Notes: a model not told the origin generated them from the sequence alone. Shown: positions 47,869-57,214, numbered from the stretch's first letter. The stretch is DNA of 64,000 bases from Alkalihalobacillus sp. LMS39 (GCF_022812285.1 NZ_CP093300.1:4725171-4789170); one strand, 5' to 3'. A program made the numbers and translations.

Positions 47869-48030
47869 TTTATACTACCCAAGCCACTTTGTCAATACAT
47901 TTTTTCAATTACTTTCTGTTGTATAGTTCTGCATTTTTTTACTAGCAACCAAAATAAATATTTTTCCCTCTATAAAAGTCACTTTTCCTCATGTTATAAT
48001 AAAGGAAAAATTTTCTATTCAACGGAGAGA

Positions 48031-48468
48031 ATGTCTTTGGGGAATTACAAAATAGCTGCCATTATATCTAGCGTTGTTTTTATCTTGTTACTAATGTTTG
48101 ATTCTTACCTTTACGACAATACGATGCAGTTTAGTCTTCTTATTCCTTTACTTGTGACTCACGTATACTATTTTGACAGCTTAAGAAAAGAAAAAAGACG
48201 GATTACCTATCTTTTATTCATTACGGCTTTTATTGCATGTTTCTTCATTTCATTACCCGAGGTAACATATGAACAGGCAAAGCAAAAAGCGATTGATACA
48301 TACGAAATTACTATCATAGCGGAAGAGAAAATCATGATTACTAATGATGATTGGAATCCTGTTTCATCAAGTCGAGCCTATTGTTTTACCGGCCACACAA
48401 AAGAGGAAGAAAAAATATCAATTATGGTCGTTCCTAGCAGTGGTGATGTCATTAAACTACTAGATTAA
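48031..48468 (+). CDS. Small membrane protein with PepSY-like outer domain
   Basis: This 145-residue protein is not recognised as a named family. It has three hydrophobic segments (about 8-28, 32-48 and 58-76) with a basic KEKRR loop between. The C-terminal 70 residues, starting EVTYEQAKQKAIDTYEI and ending VVPSSGDVIKL, resemble a PepSY-type domain, which often inhibits proteases. The ATG at 48031 has GGAGAGA very close; a TTG at 48037 has better spacing. It precedes the VOC gene by 43 bases in the same direction. Confidence 0.65.
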   Translation: MSLGNYKIAAIISSVVFILLLMFDSYLYDNTMQFSLLIPLLVTHVYYFDSLRKEKRRITYLLFITAFIACFFISLPEVTYEQAKQKAIDTYEITIIAEEKIMITNDDWNPVSSSRAYCFTGHTKEEEKISIMVVPSSGDVIKLLD

Positions 48469-48511
48469 CTTTTTATATTATATTTCTAAATAAATCCAAA
48501 AGGGGGATACT

Positions 48512-48937
48512 ATGTTTAAAATTGGGAGTATTTTTATTCCGGTTACAGATATTGAGAAATCGACAGCATGGTATGAAACACATTTAGGCGTGAAGAAAAT
48601 CGAGAGTTGGGATGGTGGTGTTGGCTTTTATTTGCCTACTGGCTCAACACAACTAGCATTAGTTAAAGTCAACAACATTCAACCTACCGAATTTATAACA
48701 CATGAAAATCAAAAAAACTCGTATTACAACTTTGTCACTGACCATATTGAAGCAGCCCATCAGCATTTTATTAATAATGGCATAACAACGACGGACATCA
48801 CAGATTTTGGAGGGATGAAGCACTTTGATTTTGTTGATTTAGACGGGAATCCATTTAGTGTCGTTAGTGAAGTGGCAGCTTCGCCATTCCACTCGGAGAA
48901 TGTGAGAAAAATGCAAGAACGAGATTTAGAAAGGTAA
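48512..48937 (+). CDS. VOC (glyoxalase/bleomycin-resistance) family protein
   Basis: This 141-residue protein has the paired beta-alpha-beta-beta-beta units of the vicinal oxygen chelate fold: IPVTDIEKSTAWYETHLGVK at the start and FVDLDGNPFSVVSE near the end, where Asp and Glu could help bind metal. The substrate is unknown. The ribosome site AAAGGGGG is strong. A terminator follows. Confidence 0.85.
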   Translation: MFKIGSIFIPVTDIEKSTAWYETHLGVKKIESWDGGVGFYLPTGSTQLALVKVNNIQPTEFITHENQKNSYYNFVTDHIEAAHQHFINNGITTTDITDFGGMKHFDFVDLDGNPFSVVSEVAASPFHSENVRKMQERDLER

Positions 48938-48941
48938 CTTA

Positions 48942-48990
48942 CGAAGAAAAGAATTCCCATTCAAGGTGAGTGGGAATTCTTTTCTTATAG
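48942..48990 (+). terminator. Terminator after VOC gene
   Basis: GAAAAGAATTCCCATTC and its complement form a stem of about 15 bp over a short AAGG loop, followed by a short T-rich stretch. Confidence 0.8.
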
Positions 48991-49011
48991 TTCTTATCAA
49001 ACTTTATCGGA

Positions 49012-49193
49012 ACGGACATCCATTCCGCTATTTCATCAAATTCGAGGGTTTTCTCTGTTCTATCGGACATACGTTCTGCTATTTACCCAAATTTGCGATT
49101 AAATCCTTCCAAATCGCTACGTTAACGGAACCAGTGTCCGTTAACAATTGAGAAACGTTGTTTCTTCTTAAAATAGCGGAACAGTTGTCCGTG
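49012..49193. repeat. R1 repeat copy G
   Basis: Four units start near 49014, 49064, 49123 and 49173, two forward and two inverted. It lies between the VOC terminator and the merR promoter. Confidence 0.9.
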
Positions 49194-49239
49194 AAAAAGT
49201 GTTCGCCTACATTACTATATGAGGTAATACCTTACTAAC

Positions 49240-49272
49240 CTTGACTCGGTAGTATAGTACCGGGTGTACGAT
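49240..49272 (+). promoter_or_regulatory. MerR-type promoter and operator
   Basis: TTGACT and TACGAT are 20 bases apart, longer than the usual 17. The spacer holds the dyad ACTCGGTA-gtatag-TACCGGGT. This over-long spacer with a central dyad is the mark of promoters switched by MerR-family proteins. Confidence 0.85.
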
Positions 49273-49294
49273 TATATCGGGAGGAGATGATGAA

Positions 49295-49729
49295 GTGAAA
49301 CCTTTAAAAATTAGCGAGGTTGCTAAAGCCGCTAGCGTAAATATTGAAACAATAAAATACTATGAAAAAAGAGGGATTCTAGCTAAGCCAGAAAGAAGTC
49401 ATTCAGGATACCGACTTTTTTCTGAAACAGCAGTGAACGATTTATTACTTATCAAAAAATCAAAAGAACTCGGTTTTACTTTACGCGAAATCGAACAACT
49501 ATTAGCCATCATAAAAAAAGACGACTTTTTCCCAAAAGAATCAATGCATTCTTTTGCTCTTAAGAAAATAAACGAAATAAACGAGAAAATTGCTAAATTG
49601 GAGCAGTTTAAATCATTATTAGAAACAGCGCTTTCTCAGCCAGAAGATGTTTCAACATTAGATCAAAAACAAAATTGTCCTATTATAAAAAAACTTAAAA
49701 AGGATGTGCATAATGAGCAAAACGATTGA
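49295..49729 (+). CDS. MerR-family regulator, metal- or thiol-responsive type
   Basis: This 144-residue regulator has the N-terminal winged helix (LKISEVAKAASVNIETIKYY, then EKRGIL and SGYRLF) and a long dimerisation coil (about 80-115). The only Cys near the C-terminus is in QNCPIIKK, in the position where mercury-type MerR proteins carry metal-binding cysteines, which usually number three. The inducer is thus uncertain. The start is GTG at 49295 with GGAGGAG eight bases upstream. Its end overlaps the thioredoxin-like gene by 17 bases. It should regulate its own promoter. Confidence 0.87.
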   Translation: MKPLKISEVAKAASVNIETIKYYEKRGILAKPERSHSGYRLFSETAVNDLLLIKKSKELGFTLREIEQLLAIIKKDDFFPKESMHSFALKKINEINEKIAKLEQFKSLLETALSQPEDVSTLDQKQNCPIIKKLKKDVHNEQND

Positions 49730-49985
49730 GATTTTCACAGATAGTAGCCGTTTTTCAAATGAACTCGAACTCCAAATTAAACATATTGCCTGTTCCCGTT
49801 GCACGGTTATCATCTATGATGCTAGTCATCCTGATAGTCAAGAGATGATGGAAACAAAAGCAGCAAAATATGGGGTGACAGTCCTTCCCGCGGTAACATT
49901 GGATGGCCATGTCATTCCACTCGACCAGCTAAATAAGGAGAGTATCCCTACACTTGTCCAAAAGCTTTTGCAAAAAGAAAACTAG
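49713..49985 (+). CDS. Small thioredoxin/glutaredoxin-like protein with CSRC motif
   Basis: This 90-residue protein begins MSKTIEIFTDSSRFSNELEL. It has CSRC at about residues 28-31 and VTVLPAVTLDG with the cis-Pro that marks thioredoxin folds. The CxxC lies later than in thioredoxin (after the first helix), so the fold assignment is tentative and a metal or thiol-binding role is possible. AAAGGATG precedes the ATG at 49713. It is translationally coupled to merR, so it is probably the effector of that regulator. Confidence 0.75.
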   Translation: MSKTIEIFTDSSRFSNELELQIKHIACSRCTVIIYDASHPDSQEMMETKAAKYGVTVLPAVTLDGHVIPLDQLNKESIPTLVQKLLQKEN

Positions 49986-50029
49986 ATTGACACTTTTTTC
50001 TCTCTCCCCGGACTTTAACATAGTAAAAA

Positions 50030-50056
50030 ACAAGCATGAAGGTTCCATGCTTGTTT
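50030..50056. terminator. Bidirectional terminator
   Basis: AACAAGCATG-aaggttc-CATGCTTGTT is flanked by A and T runs. It lies between the convergent merR unit and the ABC permease gene. Confidence 0.8.
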
Positions 50057-50066
50057 TCGTTCGTTA

Positions 50067-52673
50067 TTAAATATTTTCTTGTTTTAACGTTTCAATGATA
50101 TTATCTTTTCTAACTTTAGCCAACGAGTACAGCATCGCAAAGCCCACAATAACAAATACAGCAATAATGACATATACAAAACTCAGCCAAGGGAGTTCAA
50201 AGCCGTACTCAAATGAGTTCATCATCGACCTGTGCAATAGATACATAATCCCAATACTAATTGGAATGCCATACAGTAAGGAGTTTATCCCATAAAACAA
50301 ACTCTCGTACTGAATCATTTTATGAAATGACTTTGGTGTCATGCCAACCGACTTTAACATGGCAAACTCTCTTTTACGTAACGCCATCCCTGTAGAAATC
50401 GTGTTAAAAATGTTCGCGATTGAAATAAGTGTAATTAACACAATAAACCCATAAATAAACACCGACATAAATAAAATCATTTGTTCACTTTGTTGACGAG
50501 ATTTAAATACGTTATAAATATAGATCGTGTTTTCTGATAGCTCTTCAATCTCATTTTGTGTTTTTAGTGGTTCGGAACTGTTTAAATAAAGGTAACTATT
50601 TTTACTCGTCCTGTTTTCAAGAGCTAATAATTGGTTGAAATTAGTCTCTGAAATGACCATTTTTACCGAAGCCTCACCACCACCAGAAGTCACTCCTTTC
50701 GGCAATCGATCCGTCATAGCTTCAATCGTAATTTCACTAACAAAGTCTTTTTCTTCATTTTCCCAGTCATCATAAACTAAATCAATCGTCTCTCCTACTT
50801 TCATATTTAACGGTTTTATCTCAACAATTTTTCTTTCATCCGGATCCTCGTATACAGCGTTATTAATGACAACTGCTCTCATCTCTTCTTTCATTAACCG
50901 TTCCTGATCAAAGCCTACTTCCTCAGCATATCGCTTAAAACTTTCGTCATCGAGAGAATACACTTCTACATAGTATGGAAATTGTCCCCCCTCTAACATC
51001 TCTGGCTCTTCTTTCGCGCGTTTTTTTAATGGATCCGACATGTTTTCTTCGTCTATCATCGCATAAAAGAACGTTTCTCTTACGATAGAATGAGCTGTCA
51101 CATCTTCTAAACTAGTAATCGAACTGACTAACTCGCTATCGATTTCATGATTACCTGATGGTGATATTTGAATATCATAATTTACATTCCCTTGGGATAA
51201 CTCCATTCCCTTTTCTAGTGAATACGTGAAAAAGGATACGACTAGAAAAAGAATAATACTAACAGCCAATGAAAATACCGTAATTCGATATTTCCGTTTA
51301 TTTCTCTTTAAATTTTTCAATCCTATTTCCGCTTCGAACCCAAATAGCATTCTGACTAGTTTTGACGTTTTCACAACTTTACCATTCAACTTAATATCGG
51401 TCGTTTGACGAATCGCATCAATAGCCGATATTTTCGACGCTTTCCTTGCTGGTAAATACGTAGAAATAAAAATCGTTACAATCGATACAACTATCGCTGT
51501 GACGATGGACCATGGTGTAACAACAACCGTTAATTTCTGTGATACATTTAATGCATCTTGTAGCAATCGGTTGCTAAACCAAAACGTAATACCTATACCA
51601 ACGATTCCCGAAATAAGCCCTATTGGAATACTAATGGCTCCAATTATGACGCCTTCAAAGAAAACTGAATTTCGCTTTTGCCTTTTCGTAGCACCAACAC
51701 TTGATAACATTCCTAAGTGACGGGCACGTTCTGAAACTGAAATTGCAAAGGCATTGTAAATTAAAGCAACGGACCCAACAATAATAACTGACATAATAAT
51801 TCCAGCTAAAGAATACATCAAACTTTTCAAATTATCGTCGCTTGTTATCCCATGATAACGAAATAACTCATTATTGTACGAAATGAAATTTAAATTGAGC
51901 CCAATGTCTTCTACTAGCTGTTCTGTATTTTCGAAGATCGAACGGTTTAATTTATTGACGACAACAGAGACCGTCACAGGGGACTCCGCTGTAATCAACG
52001 TCTCATCTGTGTATGAAATCGCAGTATATCCAGGTGCCCATGACGGTTCCCATGTTGGCCGCTCTATAATCCCTACAACCTCATATGTGACAGATTCCGT
52101 ATTTACGAGAGTCTCTCCCACTTCATCCTCAATAAAACGCAAAGAATACTGTTGGGTAAGTCGTTCTTCTTGTACTTCCTCATCTAATTGTTTTCGTTCA
52201 CCAACGTCAAGCGTTAACGTATCTCCAATCTGATACTCAACTTTTGCATTACTTGCGATTTCAGTTGATAACACGAGTTCATTTGGATTTTCAGGAAGTC
52301 TTCCTTCTTTTAATAATATCGGGAAATTTTCCAATCCACTTTTATTATATTCTTTAATAAAAAGATACGGCTTATATTGATTTTCACTTCCCGCTAAATA
52401 GGAATAACCTCTGTCTCGTGAAAGCATAAACCGCTTTGTCTGTTCATCATCCTTAATGGCTTTCACCTGTTCTTCATTCACGTTATGATACTGAACATGC
52501 CACTCTCCTTGGTTTGCGATGACGTGCCGCTGCATCAAGTCTAAAAAGGAGATGGCGAGTGTCGCAACAGCTGCAATCATCGCAACAGAAATAATTGTAC
52601 CGACCACTGTGACAAGTGTTCTTCGTTTGTTTTCTTTTAAATGACGAATGGTAAGTTTCTGCATGATGTTCAT
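50067..52673 (-). CDS. Large FtsX-type ABC permease with two modules
   Basis: This 868-residue permease has two FtsX modules. Each has one helix, a large outer domain, then three helices; the first begins TIRHLKENKRRTLVTVVGT and the second GLKNLKRNKRKYRITVFSLA. The FtsX motifs are RARHLGMLSSVGATKRQKR and KREFAMLKSVGMTPKSF. It pairs with the upstream ATPase (ATGA overlap). With the adjacent kinase and regulator it forms a typical peptide-antibiotic or envelope-stress export module. The substrate is not known. Confidence 0.9.
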   Translation of the reverse strand: MNIMQKLTIRHLKENKRRTLVTVVGTIISVAMIAAVATLAISFLDLMQRHVIANQGEWHVQYHNVNEEQVKAIKDDEQTKRFMLSRDRGYSYLAGSENQYKPYLFIKEYNKSGLENFPILLKEGRLPENPNELVLSTEIASNAKVEYQIGDTLTLDVGERKQLDEEVQEERLTQQYSLRFIEDEVGETLVNTESVTYEVVGIIERPTWEPSWAPGYTAISYTDETLITAESPVTVSVVVNKLNRSIFENTEQLVEDIGLNLNFISYNNELFRYHGITSDDNLKSLMYSLAGIIMSVIIVGSVALIYNAFAISVSERARHLGMLSSVGATKRQKRNSVFFEGVIIGAISIPIGLISGIVGIGITFWFSNRLLQDALNVSQKLTVVVTPWSIVTAIVVSIVTIFISTYLPARKASKISAIDAIRQTTDIKLNGKVVKTSKLVRMLFGFEAEIGLKNLKRNKRKYRITVFSLAVSIILFLVVSFFTYSLEKGMELSQGNVNYDIQISPSGNHEIDSELVSSITSLEDVTAHSIVRETFFYAMIDEENMSDPLKKRAKEEPEMLEGGQFPYYVEVYSLDDESFKRYAEEVGFDQERLMKEEMRAVVINNAVYEDPDERKIVEIKPLNMKVGETIDLVYDDWENEEKDFVSEITIEAMTDRLPKGVTSGGGEASVKMVISETNFNQLLALENRTSKNSYLYLNSSEPLKTQNEIEELSENTIYIYNVFKSRQQSEQMILFMSVFIYGFIVLITLISIANIFNTISTGMALRKREFAMLKSVGMTPKSFHKMIQYESLFYGINSLLYGIPISIGIMYLLHRSMMNSFEYGFELPWLSFVYVIIAVFVIVGFAMLYSLAKVRKDNIIETLKQENI

Positions 52674-53353
52674 TGACGAATCACCTCGTCTTTGGCAATC
52701 TTTCCGTCCTCTATTGCAATAACACGGTCAGCCTGTAGCGCAATTTGTTCATCATGGGTGATGACAATTAATGTTTGGTTATATGTTTTATTAAACATTT
52801 TTAATAAATCCATGATTTCGCTACTATTTTTGCTATCTAAATTACCAGTTGGCTCATCAGCAAGCATAATCGCTGGATTGCTAATGAGCGCACGTCCAAT
52901 AGAAACACGTTGCTGTTGACCTCCAGATAACTGATTTGGTAGATGTTTTAATCGGTTCGTTAAATTTAAAACTTTGACAATATCAGATAATTGTTTCTTG
53001 TCAACTTTATGCTCATCCAATAAAAGAGGTAATGTGATATTTTCCTCTACTGTTAAAATCGGAATAAGATTGTAAAATTGATAAATTAAGCCGATTTGTC
53101 TTCTTCGAAAAATGGCCAGTTGTGTTTCATTTAATCCATAAATATCTGTATTATCTACAAAAACTTTCCCACTTGATGGTCGGTCGACTCCACCGAGTAA
53201 ATGAAGGAGCGTTGATTTACCAGAACCAGATGGACCTATAATCGCTACAAATTCTCCTTTATTTACACTAAATGAAACATTATCGAGTGCTTTAACTACA
53301 GTGTCACCACTCCCATACACCTTTGACAGATTTTCAATTTTTAAGATTTCCAT
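52670..53353 (-). CDS. ABC transporter ATPase, MacB/LolD type
   Basis: This 227-residue ATPase has Walker A GPSGSGKSTLLH, signature LSGGQQQRVSIGRALI, Walker [13 protein letters not shown] and VITHD. AGGTTATC-like AGG precedes its ATG. It overlaps the permease gene by four bases. It belongs to the same family as the ATPase at 40.0-40.7 kb but to a separate operon. Confidence 0.93.
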   Translation of the reverse strand: MEILKIENLSKVYGSGDTVVKALDNVSFSVNKGEFVAIIGPSGSGKSTLLHLLGGVDRPSSGKVFVDNTDIYGLNETQLAIFRRRQIGLIYQFYNLIPILTVEENITLPLLLDEHKVDKKQLSDIVKVLNLTNRLKHLPNQLSGGQQQRVSIGRALISNPAIMLADEPTGNLDSKNSSEIMDLLKMFNKTYNQTLIVITHDEQIALQADRVIAIEDGKIAKDEVIRQ

Positions 53354-53453
53354 ATGATAACCTCCATATTTTCTTGTTATCCTTACTTTATCTGTCGTAA
53401 ATGACGGGGCGGTGACTTTAATATGACAGTTTAGTCACTTTCGCTGACAAATG

Positions 53454-54455
53454 TTAAATTACTTGTTTGTAAAATTTTATTGTGAATTCTGTCCCTTTTC
53501 CTTCTTGGCTTTTCACTTCAATACTTCCATGTTGGCTCGTAATTATTTTCTCTGCTAATGCTAGTCCAATTCCGACACTTTCTTCGCTAGCATTTTTACC
53601 TTTATAAAAACGTTTAAAAATATATGGTAAATCCGCTTTGTCGATTCCTTTTCCAGTATCCAGAATTGTAATTTGAGTAAATAATGGATTTTCTGAAAAA
53701 GTTATTTTTATTTTCCCACCCTCTGGTGTATGCTCGACACAGTTTTTCACAATATTAATGAACGCTTCAGATGACCAATTAAAATCGCCCACATATGTAA
53801 CATTCACGTCCCCATTTAAGATGAGAGATTGCTGCTTAATGTCCATCGGGATGAGTAGTGGCTCAATGGATTGGTGAATCAAATCCTTTACAATAATCGT
53901 ATCACGTTTAAATAAAATCGAGCCTGCATCCATCTTTGAAAGCTTTAATAAAGCAGACACTAACCATTCGATTCTCTCCAATTGCAGCGAAATATTCTTA
54001 GTAAATTCAACTCTTTTTTCTTCAGATAAGCCTTGCCGTTGCAATAAATCTGCCATCACCATCATCGATGTCACAGGCGTTTTCAGTTGGTGAGAAATAT
54101 CTGAAATCGCTTCGGTCAGTTTGCTTTTATCCCGCTTCAGACCAGAACTTTGCTTTGATAACATTAACGTCACTTTGTATATATCATTTTTTAAAATACT
54201 AAGTTCGCCTTCTTTATTATCACGAACATCGAGCGAAAAATCCCCCCCGCTTATTTTTCTTAAATAACCTGACAGTTTTCGGATCTCTTCATATCTCCAA
54301 TGCGTAAAAAGTAAGGTGACTGTTATAAGCAAAGCGGCTAGGAAACAAACAATATAAAGAGAAAATGCAGGGAGAATGATGACAGCCCAGCCGGCAACAA
54401 CACTAATCATCACCATCACCAAAAGAAGCCACTTCAACTCACGATTACGCAACAT
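53454..54455 (-). CDS. Two-helix sensor histidine kinase
   Basis: This 333-residue kinase has two closely spaced helices (about 8-28 and 32-52) and almost no outer domain, like intramembrane-sensing kinases of antibiotic-response systems. A HAMP-like segment follows, then HisKA with the His in SDISHQLKTPVTSMMVMADLL and HATPase with NIVKNCVEHTPEGG, DTGKGI and GIGLALAEKI. The ATG at 54455 with AGGTGAG upstream is preferred over a GTG at 54464. It sits between the regulator and ATPase genes and probably senses through the ABC exporter. Confidence 0.9.
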   Translation of the reverse strand: MLRNRELKWLLLVMVMISVVAGWAVIILPAFSLYIVCFLAALLITVTLLFTHWRYEEIRKLSGYLRKISGGDFSLDVRDNKEGELSILKNDIYKVTLMLSKQSSGLKRDKSKLTEAISDISHQLKTPVTSMMVMADLLQRQGLSEEKRVEFTKNISLQLERIEWLVSALLKLSKMDAGSILFKRDTIIVKDLIHQSIEPLLIPMDIKQQSLILNGDVNVTYVGDFNWSSEAFINIVKNCVEHTPEGGKIKITFSENPLFTQITILDTGKGIDKADLPYIFKRFYKGKNASEESVGIGLALAEKIITSQHGSIEVKSQEGKGTEFTIKFYKQVI

Positions 54456-54456
54456 C

Positions 54457-55140
54457 TTACTCACCTACCTTATAACCTAAGCCACGAATGGTTTTAATTA
54501 ACGTTGGTTTTTGTGGATTGTCTTCTAATTTCTCTCGTAACCGTTTAATATAAACCGTTAATGTATTATCATTGACAAAATCACCAGCCACATCCCATAT
54601 TCGCTCTAGCAATTGGGTCCTCGTTAACACTTGTCCAATATGAGTAGCAAATATAAGTAAAAGTCGATATTCTAAAGCCGTTACGACAACTTCCTCCCCA
54701 TGCTTATACACTTTTCCTTCTAATGTATTAATTTGAATCGAATCAATCTCAATAATGGTTTTTGTTTGCATTTGTTTATGATATCTTCGTAACACCGTAC
54801 GGATTCTTGAAAGCAATTCTCTTACACGAAAGGGCTTAGTAATATAATCATCAGCCCCCATATCAAGTCCCATCACAACATTCACTTCATCATCAATAGC
54901 AGTTAAAAAGATAACAGGTATATCAGAAGTTGCTTTTACTTGTTTACATAACTCATAACCACTTCCATCTGGCAATGATAAGTCAAATAAACATAAATCG
55001 ATGGTTTGTATATGTTCGACGATATATTTTTGGGCTGAAGATGCATCATAACAAAGAACCGTCTCAAACTGATCCTGTTGTAATGAATATTCTAATCCCG
55101 AAGCAATTGTTCTATCATCTTCAACAAGTAATATTTTCAT
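54457..55140 (-). CDS. OmpR-family response regulator
   Basis: This 227-residue regulator has a receiver domain with the phospho-accepting Asp in DLCLFDLSLPDGSG, conserved Thr in IPVIFLTA and Lys in YITKPFRVRELL. The C-terminal winged helix has RTQLLERIWD, VNDNTLTVYIKRLREKL and IRGLGYKVGE. It is first in the operon, with the kinase and exporter downstream. A GAGGAAATG-type start is present. It probably activates the exporter genes. Confidence 0.92.
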   Translation of the reverse strand: MKILLVEDDRTIASGLEYSLQQDQFETVLCYDASSAQKYIVEHIQTIDLCLFDLSLPDGSGYELCKQVKATSDIPVIFLTAIDDEVNVVMGLDMGADDYITKPFRVRELLSRIRTVLRRYHKQMQTKTIIEIDSIQINTLEGKVYKHGEEVVVTALEYRLLLIFATHIGQVLTRTQLLERIWDVAGDFVNDNTLTVYIKRLREKLEDNPQKPTLIKTIRGLGYKVGE

Positions 55141-55310
55141 TTCCTCACGCTCCCATGAAAACTTAAAAAACGAATATACTTATTATAAATCAGTAATTTC
55201 CTTCCATATACTTTTTCTTTTACTTATGATAATCACCATCCCTAAAAAGTTCATACTAGTGTAGTGCTTATCACGTGAAATTAAAACAAATTTCTTATAT
55301 GATATGATCA

Positions 55311-55464
55311 TCTTTTCTTTTCAAGCGAAGCGCGAAGCCCTGCCAGCCTTTGACAGTGAACACCAAGTGCTCTTTTTGGGGTGAAACGCTCAGGTGCGGA
55401 GTCTTCGCACTTCTAGAATAAGCTTTCAAAAGCTTCACTGCTATACCAAATTTTTTATGCTTTC
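55311..55464. repeat. R2 repeat copy c, full length
   Basis: It is closely similar to copy a over the whole length, including the GTGAACACCAAGTGCTCTTT hairpin region, GGGGTGAAACGCTCAGGTGC and AAGCTTTCAAAAGCTTCACT. It lies between the response regulator gene and the nitroreductase gene, ending just before the latter's ribosome site. Confidence 0.85.
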
Positions 55465-55492
55465 TTATATGTTATAAAAGGAGGAAACATAC

Positions 55493-56167
55493 ATGAATCG
55501 AGAAGCAAAAAAACAAGAAATCCTTGATGCCTTTTCGTTTAGACATGCAACAAAGGAGTTTGACCCTACAAAAAAAATCTCTGATGAGGATTTTCAGTTT
55601 ATATTAGAAACAGCTAGATTATCACCAAGCTCTGTCGGGTATGAGCCATGGAAGTTTGTCATTGTTCAAAATGAAACTTTGCGAGAAAAGCTACGCGAAG
55701 TTACTTGGGGAGGGCAAGGGCAGCTCCCAACGGCAAGCCATTTTGTTGTTATTCTTGCTAGAACGATAAAAGACACGAAATATGATAGTGACTATGTCGC
55801 AAACCAAATGTTACACGTAAAAGGAATCCCAGCTGAAATGTTTGAAACTATTAAAGCTCGGTACAAAACCTTCCAGGAGAATGACCTCAAATTATTGGAA
55901 AGTGATCGTTCTATGTTTGACTGGGCAAGCAAGCAAACGTATATTGCCTTAGCGAATATGATGACAGCTGCCGCTCAAATTGGGATTGATTCTTGTCCTA
56001 TTGAAGGATTTGATTATGATAAAGTACAAGAAGTTCTTGCTGAGGAAGGCTTACTAGAAAATGGACACTTAGCTGTTTCCGTCATGGCGGCGTTCGGCTA
56101 CCGTAAAAATGAACCAAGACCAAAGACGAGAAAGCCAATGGATGATATCGTACAGTGGGTAAAATAA
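55493..56167 (+). CDS. NAD(P)H-dependent nitroreductase family protein, YfkO-like
   Basis: This 224-residue FMN enzyme has the nitroreductase marks: FSFRHATKEFDP (phosphate-binding Arg), ARLSPSSVGYEPWKFVIVQ, and ALANMMTAAAQIGIDSCPIEGFD near the C-terminus. It reduces nitroaromatics or quinones, with the natural substrate unknown. AAAGGAGG gives a strong start. It is a single-gene unit ended by a hairpin. Confidence 0.9.
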   Translation: MNREAKKQEILDAFSFRHATKEFDPTKKISDEDFQFILETARLSPSSVGYEPWKFVIVQNETLREKLREVTWGGQGQLPTASHFVVILARTIKDTKYDSDYVANQMLHVKGIPAEMFETIKARYKTFQENDLKLLESDRSMFDWASKQTYIALANMMTAAAQIGIDSCPIEGFDYDKVQEVLAEEGLLENGHLAVSVMAAFGYRKNEPRPKTRKPMDDIVQWVK

Positions 56168-56173
56168 ACATTG

Positions 56174-56210
56174 TTAAAAGCAACGTGTTGTATGCACGCT
56201 GCTTTTTTTA
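56174..56210 (+). terminator. Terminator of nitroreductase gene
   Basis: AAAAGCA-a-CGTG and CACG-c-TGCTTTT pair, followed by a T run. Confidence 0.8.
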
Positions 56211-56264
56211 TTATTTTGAACATAAAAAAGGCGTATAATATAATAAAATAAAGGCGGTGAAAGT

Positions 56265-56675
56265 ATGCTTACTGAAGACATGAAGATTCAAATGATTGAA
56301 CTACTTCAAAAGGAAACGAACCCTGATTTCGTCATATTATTTGGCTCGTTTGCAAAAGAAACTGCACGGGAAGAGAGTGATGTTGATCTTGCTTACTTCA
56401 GTGAAAAGCAACTTTCATCTTATGAACGGTATACACTAGCAAATCATTTAGCATTAATTTGTGAAAGAGACATTGACCTTGTGGACATACGTGAAATCGA
56501 CACTATATTTGCTATGCAAATTTTTGAGCAAGGTGTCCCTATTTATATTCGTAATGAAGATGAATATACACGTCAAACGATTAAAGCTTACCGGATGTAT
56601 GCCGAGCTATCTGAACAACGTGAGGTCGTTATTGAACAAATTAAAAAGAGAGGAAGTGTGTTTGGTAATGAATGA
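56265..56675 (+). CDS. mntA: MntA-type nucleotidyltransferase antitoxin
   Basis: This 136-residue minimal nucleotidyltransferase has the signature ILFGSFAKETAREESDVDLAYF, where GSF and the two Asp residues bind metal and ATP. In MntA/HepT modules the MntA enzyme silences the HepT toxin by adding AMP to its tyrosine. The start has AAGGCGG upstream. The next gene overlaps by eight bases and is the frameshifted hepT. If the toxin is dead, the antitoxin may be a relic, although its own frame is intact. Confidence 0.88.
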   Translation: MLTEDMKIQMIELLQKETNPDFVILFGSFAKETAREESDVDLAYFSEKQLSSYERYTLANHLALICERDIDLVDIREIDTIFAMQIFEQGVPIYIRNEDEYTRQTIKAYRMYAELSEQREVVIEQIKKRGSVFGNE

Positions 56676-57076
56676 TGTCATATTAAACAAAGTAACAACG
56701 ATAGAGCGAAGTGTCAAAAGAATTCATGACGTTTATGAAAACAACCCAGAAAACTTAACAGACTTTACGAAGCAAGATAGTATGATTCTTAATATTCAAC
56801 GCGCCTGTGAAGCAAGTATTGATATTGCCATGCACATTGTAAGTGATAAAAAAACTAGGCGTACCGAAATCAAGTCGTGAAGCCTTCACTTTACTTCAGG
56901 ATTCCGGAATTATTGATCCTGCACTTTCAAAAATCTTAAAAAACATCGTCGGTTTTAGAAATATAGCTGTCCATGACTATCAAGCACTTGATTTAAACAT
57001 TTTAAAAGCTATCCTAGACAAACATACAGGTGATTTCAAAAGATTTACGATGATAGTTTTAAAGATGGATCATTAG
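56668..57076 (+). pseudogene. hepT: hepT toxin (HEPN) gene with frameshift at an A7 run
   Basis: Translation from the ATG at 56668 gives a HepT N-terminus through NIQRACEASIDIAMHIVSDK and then runs into a stop at 56880. In the next frame, from about 56855 to 57076, the rest of HepT is found: LGVPKSSREAF, VGFRNIAVHDY and HTGDFKRF. Losing one A from the seven-A run at 56848-56854 joins the two parts exactly. The HEPN active site RNIAVHDY (R-x4-H-x-Y) lies after the break, so the toxin is not made unless transcription or translation slips. Sequencing error remains possible. Confidence 0.85.
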
Positions 57077-57176
57077 TTCAGCACCTTCCGGAAATAATCT
57101 AATTCGTTCATTCAAATTTAGTGATATATTGGCCAGTCCATCATAGTAGAACAATTGAAACATTAACAACATAAAA

Positions 57177-57214
57177 AGAAACCGTTCAAAGGTCAAAAAC
57201 GGCCTCCTTCATTT
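57177..57214 (-). terminator. Weak terminator after ABC-2 permease gene
   Basis: On the minus strand CCGTTTttgacctttgAACGG is followed by TTTCTTTTT. The stem is short, so the call is moderate. Confidence 0.5.

Noticed and set aside
56848-56860. Programmed -1 frameshift in hepT
   Set aside because: A -1 shift at the A run would read AAC TAG and stop. Only loss of one A (or +1) restores HepT.
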